Source of the DNA: Hypholoma sublateritium FD-334 SS-4
Lineage: Eukaryota; Basidiomycota; Agaricomycetes; Agaricales; Strophariaceae
Assembly (NCBI GenBank): GCA_000827495.1
Contig: KN817523.1
Coordinates: 548,557-612,556 of the forward strand
Direction of reading: 5' to 3'
Length of the DNA stretch: 64,000 bases
Shown: in pieces, positions 24,315 to 34,806 of the stretch
Numbering within the stretch: position 1 is the stretch's first letter
How the letters are laid out: every line of letters starts with the position of its first letter
Notes under the pieces: generated by a model
The model's database searches: none
What the model was told of the DNA's origin: nothing
What the model saw: the letters and a program-made list of their open reading frames with translations, nothing else
Program-made: the position numbers and the translations under genes

Positions 24315-25215
24315 ATGATGTCAGATTCTGGCTCAGGTCTTGAACCTACGCCTTTCCAAAATGTCACAGCCCAATTTACGAAGATTCAACGACAATACCA
24401 GCAAATCCTGGATCGCTGGACCCCGCACATGCTCTACAGATGGTTGTCGACAGCAGGCCTATTGTCTTTGTTCTTCTTGCGAATTGTTCTCGCCCAAGGG
24501 GTGAGTTCCTTCTAGATTCAGTGCAACGCTTTGTTAATGGTTTCTCAATCTGACACGTATTCATTCAGTGGTATATTGGTTAGTCTCTGAACTGGAGCTT
24601 TTATGGATCTTCGTGTCTAACTATTTGTTATAATTTTATTGCAGTATGCTGTGAGTGACTTCTGACCTGCGCAAGTGATCCATTGGCCGATTCCTGATGT
24701 CATAATTAGACGCTCATGCGATCTACCTCCTAAATCTCCTTCTGGCCTTCCTACAACCCAAATTCGACCCTTCGCTTCAGGATGACCTCATGGCAGACGA
24801 AATTGAAGAAGGTGGCGACCCCGTTAGCCCACTACCCTCTTCGCGCGACGACGAATTTAGGCCCTTCGTCAGGCGCTTGCCGGAATGGCAATTCTGGTGT
24901 GTTGTTGTCCGGTTATGCATGTTTATATAGAAGTATTCACACCGTGGTTTCTCTCTACAGGCTCTCGGCCACCCGGGCGACTATCATCGCTATTTTCTGT
25001 ACAACCTCTGAAGTCTTCGACGTACCTGTCTACTGGCCCATCCTAGTCGTCTACTTCTTTACTTTGTTCGCCTTGACGCTGCGCCGACAAATCCAGTATG
25101 TTCCTCCTCCATTGCTCCTCTTGCTCAACTAAAAAAATTGTTCCCTAGACATATGATAAAATACAAGTATGTTCCGTTCGACATCGGTCGCAAGGCACGC
25201 TATGGCGCGAAATAA
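24315..25215 (+). CDS. RER1: Rer1, Golgi-to-ER retrieval receptor for membrane proteins
   Basis: Six exons: 24315-24500, 24569-24578 (10 nt), 24645-24650 (6 nt), 24710-24896, 24961-25095 and 25149-25215. They total 591 nt and 196 aa, the usual Rer1 length. Motifs match the family throughout: [30 protein letters not shown] (made only by joining both microexons), [37 protein letters not shown] and [13 protein letters not shown]. Rer1 is a four-helix protein of early Golgi and COPI vesicles that recognises polar residues in transmembrane segments and returns escaped ER proteins. The two microexons encode WYIV and CY in the helix region; missing them would break the frame. Confidence 0.95.
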
Positions 25216-27932
25216 TTCGCTATTTATGCATTCGTACGCTTGTTTGAATATCATCCGGACTTGACATATACCGTAATCATGAGCCGCTTCCAGTCTTTTT
25301 ATCTTACTCTAGTAGCGTAGACTACAAGGGCTACAATCATACCTCCGCGTTCTGCGCCAGCGCTAATATCTCCGACAAGGATGGATGTAGCGTAATAGAA
25401 GTTATAAGTCGGGAGCGTTGAAACATGGAAATTTTATTGAAGACGCCAAATCGAAGACAGCCAAACTATTGAATATTAGGATGATTTGTTACATTCTATA
25501 TTTGTGTGCAGTAGTAGCTCCGTTTTCACCACAGTGGAGCCGCGTGTATGCCCATCAAACACATGGATGAATTCATATGGGCGCTTGTTATACCGACTCA
25601 CCTGAAAAAGATCTCATAATTTTTTGTGTAATTTTGCGTGCGTTTCGCTTGATCCAGCGACGCATAATCTAATCTTTGAACTTTGGTTTACCGCACTGGA
25701 GGATACGCACTACTGCTGATGGTGGAGAAATTGGAATGATGCGAGGGTAATAAGCGCCCAAGGGCGACCGCGGAGTTCTGACTGTGTGACTCGCGAAAGC
25801 TGGTTATCGGTGCAGTTGAACTGCTACGTCGGGTATCGTTGTATCTATATGGTATAAATCATAGTACTAAAGATGCTGTGCGTTATAATTAATAGGAGGA
25901 CATACACCTTGATTACGCATTCCCGGCCCTCAAGTCCTTTTGGCAAGAAGATCTCTTAATACCAGGTGGCTAACCCCAAAAATACAGTCATTGTACCAAC
26001 AGGAATTATGTGATTTCTGACTCGGGGAAGTACAGATATACTTACCGCGTCATTTCATCCAAAAGTGCTTGTCGACATGACATTTCTACTGTGGGCGCCC
26101 ATATCTTTCCTTTGCATACCTTGATATTGCGTAGCAGTATAGAAAACAAGTTGAACATGGATAGATATCTCCGGTGACAAGCAGCGCACCCCAAGTGTCC
26201 AACGGTACAGCTCTGCAGTGTATCTGATCGTAGATATGGGTTCTTTATCGCGAGGGACCCTCACGTTTTCGCCTCCAATATGCCGCAAATGTGCAGCGAG
26301 TAGTAATGCTCTGTATGCTGCGCTGCGCTTGTGCCGAATACCGGTTCGTTGACGCCCGACGCAAATTTTAAGGGTGTCCTTCCTAACCACCCAATGACAC
26401 CCATACATATCTGCATCACACGTTCTGATCACAGAGACTCATAGCGCCCAATACTTAGTACCCATGCGTTGGCGAGCAAAATATCCGCTTAGAGATACAT
26501 ATATTCTGGTCGTCTAAGTATGTATTCCCGTTGTAACTCTGATGCTGCAAAATCTGTGGCCCAGCTCATAGTCCGAAAGTGCGAAATGACCAACACCCAT
26601 GATGAAACCACTACAGACCGATGACCACCGAGCCTAGCTACACTTCGTATACTTTGCACTGCCCGCTGCTGCGATTCCAGCCGCCGCGAGCGCGCGACTG
26701 ATCAACGTTCAACGTTCAACGCTGATGGCAGCCGCACCATCCCGCACGCTCGCATGGAATCCCAGATCCCATTCACCTGAACTGTCATGCTGACGAATGA
26801 TACCAATATGATTTGTCTTGCCACTCTACCCACCGTGCTTTGGGAATTGTTTTAGGTTCCCGAGTAATGATATTCGTGAGCTGCCGACAAGCCGCCGTGT
26901 CATTCCCCTCTCTTGGGAAAGATTTAGGAGAGTGACGATGGTGTACTATGTTCTGATGTCATACAGGGGTGTTTATAACGGGGGTATGCCGAGAGCTATC
27001 GAGAGTGGCGCACCCGCTAGGAGTAGGGGACTGCATAGGAGGCCGGGACATACCTGCACGCGCAGATGAGACCGCTGCAGCACTCTCACTCGATAGCAAT
27101 AATATCAGCAAGTCTCTTGCTCTCGGCGAGCCCCCGTCGATTGGCTTCGATCCAGATGCGCCCAAGATGCGCCCACCACGTTATTTTGTCTGCAGAATCG
27201 TGGTAAACCGCGTGGACTTGTCGCACGAGCATCTGTGTCTGGCATGCCCGAACCACTGATATGTATTGATAGATCCCTCGCATAAATCTCCTCGGCGGTT
27301 GAACGGTTTGGGATATACCCAACTGTATCAATAGGTCCCTGTGATAAACATAGCTGGATCAGGATGACAGGAGATTTGATCTCTCTCAATCATAGTTCGC
27401 GCAACATTCCGGTGATGCCTAGTTATACAAATAAGTACCCGGCAGACGCAGGAATAGCAAGCACTACATACCATGACCGTGCGGACGGACGACAGCCAGC
27501 ACAGCGTTATTCCAAAACAAAATCATGGACTTTAGTTAATAGTAGTTTATACAGGAACCACTAGGAGCAGAGAACAAGCGGAAACGAGACGCGCGAAGCG
27601 GATCATGAGTAGAAGAGCCGACAATGACTCAACTGCAAAGTTCGAACGACAACGACGGACGCGGCAGAGAAATCATTCGAACAGCTTGGTATACAGAAAT
27701 CCTGTGGCAACACTATTGAGCGCCAGAATACCATGACATTCATAATAACGGTATTAGATTATACCCTGTCAATTGCCATCGTCCAACCTGTCCGATTAAA
27801 AACTAAGATGCGAAGACACTAAGATAAATGCACAAGAACATGGCGACAACAAAGACCGAAAGAAAGCTCGAAATCCAATGGCTAGTGGCTTGCATGTTTC
27901 GAAAAAAACCCGTACGACGTAGGGACACCCCC
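25216..27932. other. Gene-poor block of about 2.7 kb
   Basis: Only short frames without recognisable domains; the longest (26055-26432, minus) resembles nothing I know. A small tandem run CAACGTT/CAACGTT/CAACGCT lies near 26704-26725. No RNA gene or transposon end seen. Confidence 0.5.
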
Positions 27933-30903
27933 TCACATCGCCGGCACGCCAGTCGGGCGCGACGGCGCCAGCACGGGAGTCACGACCGGTACACACGCTG
28001 CGGGATCGTACGCGGGTGGCATCTCGCCGCTCACGCTCTCCTGTCCGCTCACGAGCCGCTCAAAGAGCGAGCTTGACTGCAGGATAGCGTCTGTGTACGT
28101 TGAACGCCGCATCGACATGGGTGAGTGAGGGTGCACGTCCATCGTCTCTGCGGCGGACGCGCTGGAGGAATCAGACGAGCGGCGCGATGTCATTCGTTCG
28201 AGGAAACTTCCGCCCGTCTGCCCGTTCAGGATGCGCGCGCGCTCGTCCTGGCACGGGCAACTCGGCACGATGAGCGTCGCGTCCTCGAGCGCCTCTGCAT
28301 ACCGTGGGAGTGCCATCCATTCTGGGTTGCAGCGACACTGGAGAAAAAAGAGGGCGCCGGTGAGCAGGCAAACGTGAACCAAACAAGGGAACAACAGACC
28401 GAAAGGATGACCACGGGTGTCTGCACGACAATATCGAACAACTTCCGCTTGCCTGTCTTCGGGTCGACATGCTCATCGTCGCCGCGCTGCACGCGCATGA
28501 CCACCTTGAGTAGGTGCGTCACCTCGATGTTGCTCCGCCGATTTTTGTTCGTGAAGCGCAGTTCGTCGCATGATTTAGGGAGTGCGAGGTTCTGGTGGAA
28601 CGTCCATGGCCCGGGGCCCATCAAGTTCGACGCGATCTCGGAGAGCTCGCCCTCCGTCGCGGCGGGGTCGAATACGGGGAACAAGGGTGAGCTACGTAGC
28701 GCATCGGGCGCGTCTGAATCGAGGGGGAGGATAGGCTCGCCGCCCTTGCCGCCCTTAACTGAGAGCAGGCACACACGCGTGGGTAAGTCCGAGCGCGCTA
28801 TGCGGCGCATGTTAGTGTAATAGTCGACGCGCTCTGGACACAACATCAGCAATCGCTACAGCAAGTTAAACGGAGGATACGAACCTTCAATGTATATTGA
28901 CAGCCGGTATACCTTCATCTTTGTCAATGGCATCAGGGTGAACATGACGGGCATTGTGCCGCCGATGTAGAAGCTTCGCCCAGAGACGGCGATGAGGTAC
29001 TGTAGCTGCTGCTCCCACTGCCGCTCGACGATGATATTTTCCGTATCTTCTGTGTCCTCTTCAGTGGGACACACGATGATGTTGACGTCGCGTGTCGCAG
29101 TCAACTTCGTCTTGAAAGCGCCCGGTCGGTGCACGTTCGCCTTGAGCTGCCATACGACAGACCCGTACTCACAGCGCATGGTCGGTGGCGCGTTTGAGGG
29201 AATGCTGAACGAAATAGGATACGAGTACGTTCCTGTGGGGAGCTCAACAAACCCAAATATATGCGTATATATGCGCGGCACGCACCGGGCTTGAACTCCG
29301 TCCAGTCTTCGTTCTCCTTCCCCCCATCGATCAGATTCTCTTTCAAAATACGCCCAATCACACCCCGCCCCCGCGACTTCGACCGCCCTGGGCGCTGCTC
29401 AGCCTCCTCCTCCATCTCCTCCAGCGGGCTCTCTGGGCTCACCCGCCCGACCACGGACGGCCGCTCGGCGTCCACCGAGCGCTCCCGGTCGTGCATGCGC
29501 TCGCGCGACACACCCGCCTTCGCATGCTTGAAGATATTCGTCAGGCTGAACCGCTTCCGCCCTCTGCTCTCTTTTTCCTTCTCCTTCTCCAGGGCGGCGG
29601 GCGACACGGGTGGGGGAGCGGCGTCCCGTGCCTGGATCGGCGGAAGAGTCGAAGTTGACTGCGACACCCGCCGCTCGGCGCGGGCGCGCGTCGATGAAAA
29701 CGACCGGCGCCGTGGCGAGGGCGCAGGTGCGATGCGCAGTGCGGGCTCGGCGTCGTAGTGGCTTGTGCTCGTGCTCGCCTGCCGGGAGATCAGGGTATCT
29801 GCCGTCGGTGCTGACAGCAGTGACGATGCGGAGCCGGTGGGGCTGCTGTCGGTTGCTGAGCGGCTGGTCAGTAAAGTGCCACAAATAGGAAAGATCAACG
29901 CGACGCCTGTCCGGGAAGCGTAGCGCCCGGTGGGCCGTGCGTCCCCCGAATAACTGAAATTGAATATGCTCACTTGGATGGGGTTGTGAATTCCGCAGAT
30001 TCGAATGCAAGGAATTGCGGAACTCCTCAAGACTCTGCGCAGGGTCTGCGTGCGTTGGAGACAGCGCCGTCGCGCTCACCGGGGCTGGTGAATCGTCGGG
30101 GAATGCCGAGTATGGCGGTATGGGCGCGAGCTCCTCAAGTTCGCGTGGTGAAAGCCCACGAGATATTTGGCGGGTCTCGTAAGGTAGACGGGAGCGGATA
30201 TGCGTTGCATCGACGCTGAAGCGTCGATTTTCCCGCCTGGGCTCGGGATAAGAAAACGAGGAAAATGAATCGGCTGTGGAGCGTGACGAGGTGGTCGCTT
30301 CCCGCTGGATGGGCGCTGGGGATGGGGCTCCTGCGCGCGGGCTGCTGGGCCCGGCCTCTGCGCCGTTGCCCTCCTGCACGACCGGCGCTGACCGTGTATG
30401 ATGGGGGTGGGGCCCCGACTGCCGGCGGAACGCTTCCCACCCGCCCTCGATTTCGTCGGCGTCTTCGTCGTCTTCCGGGTAGTCTCCGAAGCGCGAGTAT
30501 ATGCCGGGACCGATGGATAACGCGCGACGTTGGGGAACCTTGCTGCCGCTGAAGAAAACGGTGGATGCATGAAAGACTTGATGGTCCTCAGTCACATCAA
30601 TACGGCGGGCGCCGATGCCTACCGCGAATCCTCAGCAATGTGGGAAAAGAGGCTAGAAAAGGACGCACCTTCGGGCCAGGCGGTCGATGTCATTGCGGTC
30701 AGCTCAATGTCGATGCTGCTTATCCTCGTAGACTTGACAAGGTCTAGCACGAGCAGACCGCGCAGGGTGGAGGTACGGCATTCGGACTGGCGGGTATGTC
30801 TACGGGAAGGGGCGAAGGTGTCGACGGGGAGGAATACGGCGGACTCAGTGAGGCGGATGTTGAGCGCATTGTGTTTCTTCTGTCCGCGGTGAGAGTGGCC
30901 CAT
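27933..30903 (-). CDS. Alpha-arrestin (ART-type ubiquitin-ligase adaptor)
   Basis: Six exons (30903-30669, 30618-29974, 29906-29286, 29232-28885, 28833-28400, 28337-27933) encode 895 aa. The N-terminal arrestin strands read NIRLTESAVFLPVD, LRGLLVLDLVKSTRISSIDI and HVFHASTVFFSG-like (HQVFHASTVFFSG). A long Ser/Arg/Glu-rich insert follows. The arrestin core resumes with FKPGTYSYPISFSIPSNAPP across intron 3, then VVWQLKANVHRPG, YIGGTMPVMFTLMPLTKMKV and SCRCNPEWMALPRY. The C-terminal tail has PPAY, a canonical PPxY motif for Rsp5/Nedd4-type WW domains. Yeast relatives (Rod1/Rog3 and other ARTs) recruit Rsp5 to nutrient transporters for endocytosis; the cargo here is unknown. A TATATAT element lies about 45 bp upstream of the start. 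The many SP/RRxS sites suggest phosphorylation control, which is inference. Confidence 0.92.
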
Positions 30904-30949
30904 GGGAGGTCGGAGACAAGGATGGTGTGAATATTTCGACTGTGAAACC

Positions 30950-30958
30950 TATATATAA
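30950..30958 (-). promoter_or_regulatory. Putative TATA box of the arrestin gene
   Basis: TATATAT on the minus strand about 45-55 bp upstream of the ATG at 30903. Placement fits a short-leader fungal promoter; no other support. Confidence 0.4.
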
Positions 30959-32963
30959 ACGAGCGTTAGCGATGAATAGGAACAAGAACGTCATTTGGCT
31001 CTCACCACCACAATGAACTGCGTTAACTCTGGGGATGGAATGTCGTCAAGAAGAAAAACTCGGCTTGCTATCCGTCCTATCCACCATTGGTGCCGTGCAC
31101 CGCTCGGGCACTCACCCGCCCCATGCCTTATCGGGGCAGCCTCGCCAGAAATAAGGCCCTATCACGACCCCTTACTGCCAGTGCTGGAGGCAAGTCTCGA
31201 CCAATACGATGTATGGATGCTTGGACATCGCGCGAAGATGTCCATCGCAATCAGATGACCGCCCCTGTGATGCGTCCCTTTCCGCCACAACAGTCTACCC
31301 TCCAGGCCACATGCCTCATCGTCCCAGGAGTAAATATCAAAATCGCTCAGCGGCCGTGCTGCGCCAAAAATACCTGCACGGCCTCGGCCGTGGTTTCGCG
31401 CTTCAGGCAGGCTAACTTTTGAACCTAGCGACNATGCGACTGTGGGGTAGATCAGCGTCGCTGCGCACCTAGACGTGGTGGGCTTCCGATGGTGTGGGCG
31501 CCTATATATTATTTGTTGACTACCTCGGTCCTCATGTCAGGTAACTTGGCGCACATTGACACGTAGGGTCCAGGTCAAGCCCGGATCTNCAGGCGCCTAT
31601 TTTCTTAAGGGCGCTTGATCACCGTCGTGTCAACGCTGGTACCGGAAGTCGTCCCGGCGTTCCTGNGGTATACCTCCACTGCATCGCCGGTGTTCAAAGC
31701 GAAATTCTCAGTGACTTTGGGATGGTAATTGTTCGCGACACCATGGAAGCACACGCGTTGATCGCTGAGCGCTAGTGGCANNGGACCGCGATATCTTATC
31801 AAGGCAGATGGTACTACCGTCGCCGTACGCAAAAAGGACACTATACTTGACGCGCAGCAAGCGCCTTTATGACAGCGGCTTGCATTTTCGACGTTGTCTG
31901 GCAGAAATGCGGACGGCAAATATAATTTCCGTCTGTCAAGTTTTCAAACATCCGCGCACTTCGAAAAACAGTAAACGCGTGCTAGGCGGTACGGACCATT
32001 CCTCGCTCCGCACCCGACTCGGAGAAAGTATCATGTCCAGCCTTCAGTTAATTCTTGGCCAGCCTCTACTACAGTTTCATTTTCAATTAGACGAGCATGG
32101 GACCGGGGTCGAATCGGAGGGCCTAGAACTAAATAGTCGCAGACGCAGTGCGGGGTATTTATGCTATCTGGCACGAATCACGATGAGGCAATGCGTCCGG
32201 GCCAAGTCGGAGCGGCAGATGAGCGTCTCGTTTGGCCGCTTCGGTGACCGGACATAATGCTAGACAGGACGTTGCACAAGATATTTAACTGCTACTTAGG
32301 CGAGTAGCAGCAGTTCGGTAGAAAGCGGCAAAAAGGTGGCAAAAGGCTCGTCAAACTGTTTAAAGTTTTCCAGTATCCCTTGCCATTTTCTAGCCATTTT
32401 CAAAGTGAAATAATTGTCAGGAATTTATAGAATCGAATTTCTGGCAGGCAACGCACTTCTAAGGGCCCAGCGCGCGGGAGCGCTGAATGCACGCACGCAG
32501 TGCGTCGCCGACTCGGAGCGTGCGTGCCACCGACGGCTGACGTAATCTCTACCTGAATGAGAGCACGTGAAGCTCCAGAAACTTCGGCGCGGAGCGAGAG
32601 CCCGCGCACGGTTCAGGAATCGTCTTGGTTCAACCTTTGAGACCTTCATAACTGCCACCATCACCACCGCGCTCCTCCCGGGGCACTTTAAATTATCCCG
32701 CGTCCGCTGCAACTCACCCATACTCAACTTATCGTCACCACCGCACCCACACATATCCAGAGTGCGACCCTAGGCGCATAATCCGCCAGCCAGTCAGTCT
32801 TCTACCTACCATCCAACAAGCAGTAGACGCGGGGGAAGAACACACACCAGCTTCCGTCAACGCCAGCAGCATTAACACCGCCAAATCAGCGCTCGTCAGC
32901 GCCCGCACGTCTAATCAAAACAACCAACAGTCACCATCCCGCCTACCAACGACGAGGAAGTAG
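30959..32963. other. Intergenic block of about 2 kb with assembly ambiguities
   Basis: Contains N bases at 31432, 31589, 31666 and 31781-31782. A minus-strand frame at 31605-31919 (104 codons) has protein-like sequence (VCFHGVANNYHPKVTENF, NTGDAVEVY) that could be the end of a decayed or spliced gene; I cannot name it. The rest shows no domain. The stretch before 32964 is the pyrimidine-rich promoter and leader of the next gene. Confidence 0.45.
31605..31919 (-). other. Unidentified open frame, possible gene fragment
   Basis: 104 codons with balanced composition and three ambiguous bases, unlike the low-complexity frames around it. The end reads TSGTSVDTTVIKRP then stop. No upstream exon was found and no family is recognised. 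It could be the 3' end of a degraded gene. Confidence 0.25.
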
Positions 32964-34031
32964 ATGGCCTCCTGCCAGACGTGGGCCCCATCGACACATA
33001 TTCGCCACCCATGGTTTGACGCCGCCGTGGTCAAGCGCAAGCACCGCGACACGCGCGACGCCAGTGCAGCCGACTCCGACTCCGACTCTGAGGGCGCACC
33101 CGCACCCGCACCATCACCTGTCACGCTAGTGTACGCTCCCAGCCCTTTTGAACCTGTTGGTGGCATTGCAACCCCAGTACGCATACACCCGTCAAGTGCA
33201 TTCGCCTCTTCGTCAGCTGCTTTCGCATCGACGGCTAGCGGCAGCCCCAGACCAAGCGTGCGCGCGGGCCGCCCGCCCCCGAAACGCCGGCGCTGCAGCC
33301 CAATTGAAAATGGCCTCGCGCAACTCTCGCTCTCGCACGAAGCGTATCCTCGCGTGCAGGAGCTACCCGCTATACCTTTGGACAATCGTACAAGCGGGAG
33401 CAGCAGCGCCTATGGTACTTACAACACTTATAACAGCGACAGCTACCCGTACCCAGCACCAACGCTCCCAGGTAGTGCGCCAATGGACCTCGACCTCGAC
33501 GCGCCCATGCAACCGGCACCGGTGGCGTACACAGTAGAAGAACCTTCATCCGCGCCTGAAGTGTCGATGCGGGGGCCGCCCGCTTGGTATGAGGCCGCGC
33601 CTGACCGTGCGTCCTTTCCCTACTCACTCGTGCACCCCACGGGGGCGCGGACGGTGCTGACGCGCGCGAATCTCCCCATAGGCATCGTGATTACGGACCT
33701 CGACGCGTTTGAGCAGGAGGACGAAGATGAGGAACGTTCTCGAGAGCAGGAGGCCGAGAAGGGGGTTGCGATCGCACAGGGCATGCAGGTGAACGCGGCG
33801 CTGCTTGCACGTATACGCGCGCGGCAGAACGAGCCCGTGCAAAAGCCTGTGCTACCGCCGGAGAGCCAGGCGCTGGTGCTCTTTAAACCGCTGCCGTTGA
33901 CCGTGACGGAACGCGCCACGGCGGATGGGTTGCGGGACGCGCGGCGAGCAGCGGTCGACGCGGCAGCATCTGCGCGTGTGCAGATGGAACGCGCAGAGAA
34001 GGCAGATGACGCGATGGACGTCGAGCCTTAA
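32964..34031 (+). CDS. Disordered protein of unknown function with a basic nuclear-type motif
   Basis: Single-exon frame of 355 aa. It is Ala/Pro/Ser-rich, with an acidic Ser-Asp run (ADSDSDSEGA) near residue 35 and a basic cluster RPPPKRRRCSP near 103 that could be a nuclear localisation signal. The middle is Tyr/Pro-rich. The C-terminal third is more ordered: ASFPYSLVHPTGARTVLTRA and GIVITDLDAFEQEDEDEE, then a charged helix. I do not recognise the family; I know of similar layouts only as basidiomycete hypothetical proteins. The start is the first ATG after a long pyrimidine-rich leader and the HIRHPWFDAAVVKRKHR segment looks genuinely coding. Confidence 0.65.
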   Translation: MASCQTWAPSTHIRHPWFDAAVVKRKHRDTRDASAADSDSDSEGAPAPAPSPVTLVYAPSPFEPVGGIATPVRIHPSSAFASSSAAFASTASGSPRPSVRAGRPPPKRRRCSPIENGLAQLSLSHEAYPRVQELPAIPLDNRTSGSSSAYGTYNTYNSDSYPYPAPTLPGSAPMDLDLDAPMQPAPVAYTVEEPSSAPEVSMRGPPAWYEAAPDRASFPYSLVHPTGARTVLTRANLPIGIVITDLDAFEQEDEDEERSREQEAEKGVAIAQGMQVNAALLARIRARQNEPVQKPVLPPESQALVLFKPLPLTVTERATADGLRDARRAAVDAAASARVQMERAEKADDAMDVEP

Positions 34032-34500
34032 AATCAAATATCCGGCGCAGAACGTGTACATAGTACACAGCTGACATTAGAGGCCAATGAATATATCTTT
34101 GCGCAGCGATAAATTTACGTGGAGGCGATTTATGTTTTACCGACTGCTGTATAGGCTTCTCCTTGCTCAGCCTTTTAATCTCAAAATTTCTCGATGGACA
34201 AGTTGCAGAAAGCTGTGGTCGCTGTAGAGGTGGCAGTTTACATATGTAGCTCGTTTACTCTTCTACCTGTACACATATTACATGGTACGATCTTATGAGC
34301 CAAATTCTCGCGTATCAGGTCGACGATTGAGGCATCTTCGTTGACAATGGTACTCGGTTTATGTAATGGTACTTGGTTAAATGTAACTATTCAATATTCC
34401 ACGCGTACTTACATCTCCTCGCTAGTAATGACCCTTGTTTTAAGGTGGCTTCTCAATACCCCAAGGGTTAGCGTGCATCGTGATTTGGAGGTGTTGTCTT
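34032..34500. other. Spacer between the disordered-protein gene and the AAA array
   Basis: AT-rich. It contains the 3' flank of the preceding gene and the distal promoter of AAA copy 1; nothing else recognised. Confidence 0.5.
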
Positions 34501-34537
34501 TTTACACGTTCAAGTTTTGGAAGAAGAGGCTGAGATC

Positions 34538-34546
34538 TATATATAG
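34538..34546 (+). promoter_or_regulatory. TATA box of AAA copy 1
   Basis: TATATATAG, followed by GAA as in the other two copies. The surrounding 200-270 bp are recognisably related to the leaders of copies 2 and 3, so the promoter was duplicated with the gene. Confidence 0.65.
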
Positions 34547-34650
34547 AATCGAGGCAACCCGCGACGGCCAGCGGCAACGTACGTCTGTGCACACCACTAC
34601 TTACAACACCACTTGGCTACAATCTCAGTTTCTAGTCCGGCTCTCTACTT

Positions 34651-34704
34651 ATGATGGAATGCGTCTTCACATCTAATGCTGACTCGGACGCAGCATACAA
34701 GTAA
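34651..34704 (+). promoter_or_regulatory. Upstream ORF in the leader of AAA copy 1
   Basis: A 17-codon ORF (starting ATGATG) between the TATA box and the main ATG at 34807. Related ORFs sit at the same place in the other copies. It could lower translation of the main frame. Confidence 0.45.
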
Positions 34705-34806
34705 TGGACTTCCATGAGGTTGGCGGTGCAAGTTGCAAAGCTTTCCAGTTCATATTTAAGGGTGTTACCAGGTCCGATGTGCTCACAGACCAAATCCCAC
34801 TTCCTC

